Shown: positions 47,055-53,001 of the stretch, one piece after another
How positions within the stretch are numbered: the first letter of the stretch is position 1
Layout of the letters: each line of letters begins with the position of its first letter
Source of the DNA: Candidatus Contendibacter sp.
Lineage (GTDB): Bacteria; Pseudomonadota; Gammaproteobacteria; Competibacterales; Competibacteraceae
Direction of reading: 5' to 3'
Assembly (NCBI GenBank): GCA_008933795.1
Contig: WBUJ01000009.1
Coordinates: forward strand, 1 to 53,001
DNA length: 53,001 nucleotides
Translations under genes and position numbers: made by a program
Notes under the pieces: model-generated
Told to the model about the DNA's origin: nothing
Seen by the model: the letters and a program-made list of their open reading frames with translations, nothing else
Database searches by the model: none

Positions 47055-48149
47055 ATGATGACTGCCCTGTCGCGCGCCGACGTGGAAAGCACTCTCAAGG
47101 GTTACGTGGACTCTTATCTGGAGAAGGATCTAGTGTCTGCCAAGTGCGTCAAGGCGATCCGAACCGAGGGGGGACGGATCGAGGTGGAGGTGGAATTGGG
47201 GTTTCCAGCAGCCGGCTATCGAGACGCGCTGAGCGCCACGCTCCGCGACCGGCTGGCGGCGCTGCCGGGCGTTGGCGAGATCGCGATTCGGGTGGAGAGC
47301 AAGGTCATCTCCCACGAAGTGCAGAAAGGGCTGAAGCCGCTGCCGGGCGTCAAGAACGTCATCGCAGTGGCGTCCGGCAAGGGCGGGGTCGGCAAATCCA
47401 CCACGGCGGTCAATCTGGCGCTGGCGCTGAGCGCCGAGGGCGCGAACGTCGGGTTGCTGGACGCCGACATTTACGGTCCCAGCCAGCCACGGATGCTGGG
47501 TGCGAGCGAGCGGCCGGAATCGCGGGATGGCAAGTCGATGGAGCCTATCGTGAGTCATGGCCTTCAGTCCATGTCCATCGGTTATCTAATCGAGGAGGAA
47601 ACGCCGATGGTCTGGCGCGGGCCGATGGTGACCCAGGCGCTGGAGCAGTTGTTGCGCGACACCCGCTGGCAAGACCTGGATTACCTGATCATCGACCTGC
47701 CGCCCGGTACGGGCGACACGCAACTGACCCTGGCGCAGAAAGTGCCGGTCAGCGGCGCGATCATCGTCACCACGCCGCAGGACATCGCCCTGCTGGACGC
47801 CCGCAGGGGCTTGAAGATGTTCGAGAAGGTCGAGGTGCCGGTGCTGGGCATCGTCGAGAACATGAGCATTCACATCTGCTCAAACTGCGGCCACGAAGAA
47901 CACATTTTCGGCGAGGGCGGCGGGCAGCGCATGGCCGCGCAGTACAACGTGCCGTTTCTGGGTTCGCTGCCGCTGGACATCCGCATCCGCGAGGAAACTG
48001 ACGGCGGGCGGCCGACGGTAGTGGCGGAGCCGGACAGCCGTATCGCCGGCCTGTACCGGGACATCGCCCGCCGCGCCAGCGCCCGGCTGTCGTTGCAGGC
48101 GAAGAATTACAGCCACAAGTTCCCCAATATCGTGATCCAGAACACCTGA
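47055..48149 (+). CDS. apbC: Iron-sulfur cluster carrier ATPase ApbC/Mrp
   Basis: A P-loop NTPase that carries and delivers Fe-S clusters. The 364-residue protein has an N-terminal MIP18-like domain, the deviant Walker A SGKGGVGKST, GPSQPRML, and the cluster-binding CSNCGHEEHIF pair of Cys (CxxC). An AAGGA ribosome-binding site lies upstream of the tandem ATGs at 47055. It is followed 12 bases later by dcd. It could serve the Fe-S clusters of the hydrogenase, but it is a general factor. Confidence 0.94.
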   Translation: MMTALSRADVESTLKGYVDSYLEKDLVSAKCVKAIRTEGGRIEVEVELGFPAAGYRDALSATLRDRLAALPGVGEIAIRVESKVISHEVQKGLKPLPGVKNVIAVASGKGGVGKSTTAVNLALALSAEGANVGLLDADIYGPSQPRMLGASERPESRDGKSMEPIVSHGLQSMSIGYLIEEETPMVWRGPMVTQALEQLLRDTRWQDLDYLIIDLPPGTGDTQLTLAQKVPVSGAIIVTTPQDIALLDARRGLKMFEKVEVPVLGIVENMSIHICSNCGHEEHIFGEGGGQRMAAQYNVPFLGSLPLDIRIREETDGGRPTVVAEPDSRIAGLYRDIARRASARLSLQAKNYSHKFPNIVIQNT

Positions 48150-48161
48150 GGCTCGCCAATT

Positions 48162-48764
48162 ATGCGGCTGTGTGATCGTGACATCGAACGCTGTCTGGAC
48201 GAAGGTCGAATTCGCATCGAACCGCGCCCTGCGCCCGGCAAAATCAATGGGGTCAGCGTGGACCTGCATCTGGGCAACCGTTTCCGGGTGTTCAACGATC
48301 ACGCCGCGTCCCACATCGACCTCAGCGGCCCGCGCGAGGAGGTGGATCACGCCATCAACCGGATCATGAGCAAGGAGATCAAGATTGCCGAGGACGGGGC
48401 GTTCTTCATCCATCCCGGCGAGTTGGCGCTGGCGGCGACCGCCGAGACGATTACCGTACCTGACGATCTGGTTGGCTGGCTGGACGGCCGTTCCAGCCTG
48501 GCGCGACTGGGGTTGATGGTGCATGTCACCGCCCACCGCATCGATCCCGGCTGGAGCGGCGCCATCGTGCTCGAGTGCTTCAACAGCGGCAAATTGCCGC
48601 TGGCCCTGCGGCCCGGCATGGCGATTTGCGCCATCAGCTTCGAGACCCTGACCGGTCCCGCCATCCGGCCCTACTACAAGCGGCAGGACGCCAAGTACAA
48701 GCACCAAAGCGGCCCGACGCCGAGCCGGATCGGCAACGACGAACCGCTCGATAAAGGGCATTGA
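48162..48764 (+). CDS. dcd: dCTP deaminase
   Basis: It converts dCTP to dUTP for thymidylate synthesis. The homotrimeric family motifs are present: [10 protein letters not shown], the catalytic [13 protein letters not shown] with Arg/Ser and the following [13 protein letters not shown]lu. At 200 residues it is slightly longer than E. coli Dcd (193). It follows apbC by 12 bases, the usual gammaproteobacterial order, and is convergent with tsaD. Confidence 0.95.
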   Translation: MRLCDRDIERCLDEGRIRIEPRPAPGKINGVSVDLHLGNRFRVFNDHAASHIDLSGPREEVDHAINRIMSKEIKIAEDGAFFIHPGELALAATAETITVPDDLVGWLDGRSSLARLGLMVHVTAHRIDPGWSGAIVLECFNSGKLPLALRPGMAICAISFETLTGPAIRPYYKRQDAKYKHQSGPTPSRIGNDEPLDKGH

Positions 48765-48846
48765 ACGAGTGATGGGTGGAGAAAAACCACATCCATATCT
48801 CGAGTTTGCGATGGATCGCAAGTCTTGGCGCTGGGTTGGAATAACC

Positions 48847-49863
48847 TCAATTCACCGCCGGCAAACGGTCCAGCGGCCAGCGCGGCAGCACCTCGATAGC
48901 CGCCTCCTCACGCTGGCCGCCCGCCAGCCGTCGCCAACCGGCGTAGGCGATCATCGCGCCGTTGTCGGTGCAGAACTCCAGCCGAGGATAGTGGACTTGC
49001 CCGCCCAGTTCCGCCGTCATTTCCCGCAGTCGCTCCCGCAAGCGCCGATTGGCGCCCACGCCGCCGGCAATGATCAATCGCTTCAGCCGGGTGGCCTGGA
49101 GCGCCCGCCGGCACTTGATCGCCAGCGTTTCCACCACCGCCTCCTCGAAGGCGCGCGCCACGTCGGCCCGATTCTCCGCCGTCGGTTCCAGCATCCGCCA
49201 GGTATTGATGGCGGCGGTCTTTAATCCGCTGAAACTGAAGTCACAGCCGGGCCGGTCGGTCATCGGCCGGGGAAATTTGAAACGCCCCGGAGCGCCCTGT
49301 TCCGCCAGCTTGGCCAGCGCCGGGCCGCCGGGGTAGGGCAGGCCGAGCAGCTTGGCGGTTTTGTCGAACGCCTCGCCGGCGGCGTCGTCCACCGACTCGC
49401 CCAGAATGCGGTACTGGCCGATGCCGTCCACCCGCACCAGCAGGGTATGGCCGCCGGACACCAGCAGCGCCACGAACGGGAACGCCGGTGGGTCCGGCTC
49501 CAGCATCGGCGCCAGCAGATGGCCTTCCATGTGATGCACGCCGATGGCGGGAACCTTCCAGGCCCAGGCTAGGCTGCGCCCGATAGCCGCCCCCACCAAC
49601 AACGCTCCGATCAGTCCCGGTCCCCGCGTATAAGCCACCCCGTTGACCTGGCGCGGTTCCACGCCCGCCCGCTGGAACAGCCCGCGCAGCAACGGCAACG
49701 TCTTGCGGACGTGATCGCGCGAGGCCAGCTCCGGCACCACCCCACCGTATTCGGCGTGCAGCGCGATTTGGCTGTGCAGGGCGTGGGCCAGCAGGCCGTG
49801 CTCGCCGTGATACAGCGCTAGGCCGGTTTCGTCGCAGGAGGTTTCGATGCCGAGAGTGACCAT
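48847..49863 (-). CDS. tsaD: tRNA N6-adenosine threonylcarbamoyltransferase TsaD
   Basis: With TsaB and TsaE it transfers threonylcarbamoyl to A37 of tRNAs that read ANN codons. The 338-residue protein has [14 protein letters not shown] at the start, [11 protein letters not shown] with two metal-binding His, SGGHTLL and the [15 protein letters not shown] region. The divergent promoter region towards rpsU is typical of gammaproteobacteria. Confidence 0.95.
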   Translation of the reverse strand: MVTLGIETSCDETGLALYHGEHGLLAHALHSQIALHAEYGGVVPELASRDHVRKTLPLLRGLFQRAGVEPRQVNGVAYTRGPGLIGALLVGAAIGRSLAWAWKVPAIGVHHMEGHLLAPMLEPDPPAFPFVALLVSGGHTLLVRVDGIGQYRILGESVDDAAGEAFDKTAKLLGLPYPGGPALAKLAEQGAPGRFKFPRPMTDRPGCDFSFSGLKTAAINTWRMLEPTAENRADVARAFEEAVVETLAIKCRRALQATRLKRLIIAGGVGANRRLRERLREMTAELGGQVHYPRLEFCTDNGAMIAYAGWRRLAGGQREEAAIEVLPRWPLDRLPAVN

Positions 49864-49878
49864 AGGAACTCACTGATT

Positions 49879-49907
49879 TTGCATTTAGCAACAGGCGTGA
49901 CTACAAT
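49879..49907 (+). promoter_or_regulatory. Candidate sigma-70 promoter of rpsU
   Basis: TTGCAT at 49879-49884 and TACAAT at 49902-49907, exactly 17 bases apart, 61 bases before the rpsU start. The -10 box is good; the -35 box is partial. Confidence 0.5.
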
Positions 49908-49968
49908 TCACCGTTTATCAATTCTTCAACCCGACATTGTACCTGACCATGAATGAGGTGATGGGTTA

Positions 49969-50184
49969 ATGCCTTCCGTGAAAGTCAAAGAGAATGAGCC
50001 GTTCGACGTCGCTCTGCGCCGCTTCAAGCGCTCCTGCGAGAAAGCCGGCGTCCTGTCCGAAGTCCGCCGCCGCGAGTCCTACGAAAAGCCCACCCAGGAA
50101 CGCAAGCGCAAGCGGGCCGCCGCCGTCAAGCGCCATTTGAAGAAACTTTCCCGGGAAATCTCCCGCCGCACCCGGTTGTTCTAA
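49969..50184 (+). CDS. rpsU: 30S ribosomal protein S21
   Basis: The 71-residue protein ([19 protein letters not shown]) with a highly basic tail is characteristic of bS21, which sits on the small-subunit platform and aids initiation on canonical mRNAs. A GAGGTG ribosome-binding site precedes the ATG. It is first in the macromolecular-synthesis operon with yqeY, dnaG and rpoD, so translation, priming and transcription initiation are co-regulated. Confidence 0.97.
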   Translation: MPSVKVKENEPFDVALRRFKRSCEKAGVLSEVRRRESYEKPTQERKRKRAAAVKRHLKKLSREISRRTRLF

Positions 50185-50225
50185 GCCGCCTCATCCCCGC
50201 CGCCACCGCCTGCGAGTTCGTCGCT

Positions 50226-50672
50226 ATGTCGCTCAAAGACCGCGTTCAGGATGACATGAAAGCCGCTATGCGCGCCAAGGACAAACAACGCCTCGGTGCG
50301 ATCCGTCTGATCCTGGCCGCCATCAAGCAGCGCGAGGTGGACGAGCGCATCGACCTGAACGACGTCCAGACGCTGGCCGTGCTGGAAAAAATGATCAAGC
50401 AGCGCCGGGAGTCGCTGGCCCAGTACCAGAGCGCGGGCCGCGAGGACCTGGCTGCCCAGGAATCCTTCGAGATCGAACTGATCCAGGCCTACCTGCCGGC
50501 GCCGCTGAGCGAGGCTGACCTCGATGCTCTGATCGCCCATGCCATCGCCGCGACCGGCGCCCAGTCGGTGCGCGACATGGGCAAGGTCATGGTGTTGATC
50601 AAGGATCAGGCGCAGGGCCGGGCCGACATGGCTGCGGTCAGCACCCGGGTCAAGGCCCGTTTCGGCGGTTGA
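50226..50672 (+). CDS. yqeY: GatB/YqeY domain-containing protein
   Basis: A 148-residue protein of the YqeY family, related to the tail of the amidotransferase subunit GatB. It has a helical N-terminal part, then PAPLSEADLDALIAHAI and GKVMVLIKDQAQGRADMA with the conserved basic C-terminus. It is usually found between rpsU and dnaG. Its precise role is unknown; tRNA-related amidotransferase binding is suggested by homology. Confidence 0.92.
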   Translation: MSLKDRVQDDMKAAMRAKDKQRLGAIRLILAAIKQREVDERIDLNDVQTLAVLEKMIKQRRESLAQYQSAGREDLAAQESFEIELIQAYLPAPLSEADLDALIAHAIAATGAQSVRDMGKVMVLIKDQAQGRADMAAVSTRVKARFGG

Positions 50673-50757
50673 ACCGACGCTGTCGCGCTTCCTGCCCTCA
50701 TCATTTATTGCGCCCGACCGCTGACGGTCGGGCGCGCGTCCGCTAGGCTTTGGGGCT

Positions 50758-52491
50758 ATGGCTGGCCGCATACCCCAGGAATTCCTCGATCAACTGCTGA
50801 GCCGGGTGGATCTCGTCGAGATCGTCAACAGCCGGACGCCGTTGCGCCGGGCGGGCCGTGAATTCATGGCCTGTTGTCCGTTTCACGCCGAAAAAACCCC
50901 CTCCTTCTCGGTCAGTCCGAGCAAGCAGTTCTACCATTGCTTCGGCTGCGGCGCTCACGGCAACGCCATCGGTTTCCTGATGGACTACGAGCGGTTGGAG
51001 TTTCTGGACGCGGTGGAGGAACTGGCCCGGCACGCCGGGCTGGAAGTGCCCCACGCGAGCGGCGGCGGGGATTCATCCCGAACATTGCTGGAGCGGGTCG
51101 CCCAGGCCGACCGGTTCTTTCGCCAACAACTGCGCGCCCATCCGGCCCGACAACGGGCGGTGGATTACCTGCGCCAGCGCGGCCTGACCGGCCAAATCGC
51201 CAGCGTCTTTGGCATCGGCTACGCGCCGCCGGGCTGGGAGAACCTGTGCCGCGCGCTGCGCGGAGACGGTGTTCCATCCGAGGACTTGCTGGCCGCCGGG
51301 CTGGCCAGCCGCGACGAGCAGGGCCAGTTGCGCGACCGCTTCCGCGACCGCATCATTTTTCCGATCCGCGACCGGCGCGGCCGGGTCATCGCCTTCGGCG
51401 GCCGGGCGCTGGCCAGCGATACGACGCCCAAGTATCTCAATTCGCCGGAAACGCCGCTGTTTCACAAGGGGTCCGAACTGTACGGTCTGTACGAGGCGCG
51501 CGCCCACAACCGGGCGTTGCCCCGGCTGATCGTGGTCGAGGGTTACATGGACGTGGTGGCGCTGGCCCAGCATGGCGTCGGTTACGCCGTCGCCACCCTG
51601 GGGACCGCCACCACCGCGGAACATATCGAGCGGCTGTTTCGAGTGGTCAACGAACTGGTGTTTTGCTTCGACGGCGATCGTGCCGGGCGGGTGGCGGGCT
51701 GGCGGGCGCTGGATGTGACGCTGCCGTTCCTGCGCGACGGCCGGCAGGTCGGCTTTCTGTTCCTGCCCGAGGGCGAGGATCCGGATACCTTGATCCGCCG
51801 GGAGGGCCAGGCGGCGTTCGAGCAGCGATTGGAACAATCGACGCCGCTGGCGGATTATCTGTTCGCCGAATTGCGCGGCCAGACCGATCCCGAAACCCTG
51901 GCCGGCCGCGCCCGGCTGGCCGAACTGGCCCGGCCGCTGCTGGAAAAGCTGCCCGATGGCCATTTCCGCGATCTGATGGCCGAACGGCTGCGACGGGAGG
52001 CGGGGTTGAGCGCCACCCGTCTGCGCCCGCCGCCCGCCGCCGCCCGGCGCCCCGACCACAACCCGCGATTGATTCGCACTCCGCTGCGCAAGGCGATTGC
52101 CTTGCTGCTCTATCGGCCGGAACTGGCGCAACAGACGATGGTCAACGACTCCACCCTGCTCGATCGCGGCGAGCCGGGGTTCAAGCTGCTGGCCGAGCTG
52201 ATTGAAATACTGCGCGATCGCCCCCAACTCAGCGTGGCCGCCCTGCTGGAGCGCTACCGGGACACCCCAGAGGGCGCGATTCTGGAGCGGCTGGCGGCGT
52301 GGGAGCCGGAAGCGCCGGCGGAGGGTTTTCAATTCGACGCGGAATTCGCCGACATCCTGACCTATCTGCGGCGGCGCGATGACCCGCGCGAGCGTCTGCC
52401 GGAAATTCTGCTGCGGCGTGGCGCACCCAGCGCGCTGAGCGCCGAGGAACGCGAGGCGTTGCGGAACTTGGGCAAGCCGCAAAAAATCTAA
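50758..52491 (+). CDS. dnaG: DNA primase
   Basis: It synthesises RNA primers at the replication fork. The N-terminal CHC2 zinc finger is complete (CPFHAEKTPSF...YHCFGCG). The catalytic TOPRIM part has VVEGYMDVVAL and FDGDRAG, and a C-terminal domain binds DnaB helicase. The length (577 residues) fits. The start ATG 50758 follows an extended intergenic stretch with a weak ribosome-binding site. Confidence 0.96.
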   Translation: MAGRIPQEFLDQLLSRVDLVEIVNSRTPLRRAGREFMACCPFHAEKTPSFSVSPSKQFYHCFGCGAHGNAIGFLMDYERLEFLDAVEELARHAGLEVPHASGGGDSSRTLLERVAQADRFFRQQLRAHPARQRAVDYLRQRGLTGQIASVFGIGYAPPGWENLCRALRGDGVPSEDLLAAGLASRDEQGQLRDRFRDRIIFPIRDRRGRVIAFGGRALASDTTPKYLNSPETPLFHKGSELYGLYEARAHNRALPRLIVVEGYMDVVALAQHGVGYAVATLGTATTAEHIERLFRVVNELVFCFDGDRAGRVAGWRALDVTLPFLRDGRQVGFLFLPEGEDPDTLIRREGQAAFEQRLEQSTPLADYLFAELRGQTDPETLAGRARLAELARPLLEKLPDGHFRDLMAERLRREAGLSATRLRPPPAAARRPDHNPRLIRTPLRKAIALLLYRPELAQQTMVNDSTLLDRGEPGFKLLAELIEILRDRPQLSVAALLERYRDTPEGAILERLAAWEPEAPAEGFQFDAEFADILTYLRRRDDPRERLPEILLRRGAPSALSAEEREALRNLGKPQKI

Positions 52492-52576
52492 CTGTTTTTT
52501 ATTCACGATAGTTAAATGCAGCATTCGTGATATCATTATAAGTTTACATTTTTCCTACCTCAGTCTGTGAAAGGTC

Positions 52577-53001
52577 ATGAGCGAGCAGCAACAGTCGCAA
52601 TTAAAGAAGTTGATCGCCCGCGGCAAGGAAAAGGGGTTTCTGACCTATGCCGAGGTGAATGACCATCTGCCCGATGACATCGTCGATCCCGAACAGATCG
52701 AGGACATCATCGCGATGATCAACGACATGGGTATCGAAGTGCATGAATTCGTGCCCGACACCGAGACTCTGTTGCTCAACGAGAACCCGGCCAGCGCCGA
52801 CGACGACGTGGTGGCCGAGGAAGCTGCTGCCGCGCTGGCGGCCGTGGACAGCGAGTTTGGCCGCACCACCGACCCGGTGCGGATGTACATGCGCGAGATG
52901 GGGACGGTCGAACTGCTGACCCGCGAGGGCGAAATCCAGATCGCCAAACGGATCGAGGAGGGCATGACCCAGGTGCTGTCGGCGCTGGCCAGCTATCCGC
53001 C
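52577..53001 (+). CDS. rpoD: RNA polymerase sigma factor RpoD, N-terminal part (window ends)
   Basis: The frame from ATG 52577 stays open to the end of the window (141 codons). Residues 1-80 are sigma region 1.1 (KKLIARGKEKGFLTYAEVND and DDIVDPEQIEDII). Residues from about 97 are region 1.2 (DPVRMYMREMGTVELLTREGE). The gene is complete only outside the window. Upstream, 52492-52576 is AT-rich, with a TCACGA/TCGTGA inverted pair after dnaG, and may carry an additional promoter. Confidence 0.95.
   Translation, partial: MSEQQQSQLKKLIARGKEKGFLTYAEVNDHLPDDIVDPEQIEDIIAMINDMGIEVHEFVPDTETLLLNENPASADDDVVAEEAAAALAAVDSEFGRTTDPVRMYMREMGTVELLTREGEIQIAKRIEEGMTQVLSALASYP

Noticed and set aside
47000..48001. 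333-codon forward frame overlapping apbC
   Set aside because: Arg/Gly-rich out-of-frame translation of apbC.
50874..52205. 443-codon forward frame within dnaG
   Set aside because: Shadow of dnaG, with Arg/Gly-rich low-complexity translation.

Overview
The window is GC-rich bacterial chromosome with dense, operon-style gene packing. The organism is most likely a gammaproteobacterium. Support for this is the tsaD // rpsU-yqeY-dnaG-rpoD macromolecular-synthesis locus at the right end, a YebE-type protein, multifunctional cca with an HD domain, rsmE, apbC-dcd and rnhA-dnaQ pairs. A GTP-type PEP carboxykinase, a cytosolic [NiFe] hydrogenase, cobalamin genes and a stray 2-phosphosulfolactate phosphatase would fit an environmental lineage such as the Chromatiales or Competibacter-like bacteria. 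That placement is inference from gene content only. I see no tRNA, rRNA, CRISPR array or intact prophage.

Layout. 1-3.8 kb: a DUF2061 membrane protein, cbiD, an uncharacterised Cys-motif protein, cobK and a YebE-like protein, all forward. 3.9-12 kb: a dispersed palindromic repeat, a TPR/aspartyl-protease protein with an altered active site, a cytosolic GH57 enzyme, pyruvate kinase, a secreted multidomain zinc metalloprotease with three nearly identical 147-bp tandem repeats, and ComB. 12.2-23.2 kb: a Uma2 protein, then a tightly packed reverse run xthA-rfbB-M16 protease-TPR protein-J protein-GrpE-Hsp70-zinc ribbon. The chaperone part looks like a dedicated, non-housekeeping Hsp70 system whose J domain has HPP instead of HPD. 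23.3-30.5 kb: a broken PIN toxin with an internal duplication, a compact type ISP-like nuclease-methyltransferase, rsmE, a pRiA4b ORF-3 protein, cca and a lipoprotein aminopeptidase.

30.6-36.6 kb is the most interesting part. It is a compact reverse operon of a Tat-less [NiFe] hydrogenase small subunit, the large subunit and its maturation protease, followed through a 4-base GTGA overlap by a 1,040-residue multi-PAS-GGDEF-EAL protein. The arrangement suggests that H2 oxidation or sensing in the cytoplasm is coupled to cyclic-di-GMP turnover.

36.8-53 kb is mostly housekeeping: a twin-ATPase peptide transporter subunit, a tiny Lys-rich protein, pckG, rnhA, dnaQ, a UDP-sugar epimerase/dehydrogenase pair for surface polysaccharide, metG, a small secreted protein, apbC, dcd, tsaD, rpsU, yqeY, dnaG and the 5' end of rpoD, which runs off the window.
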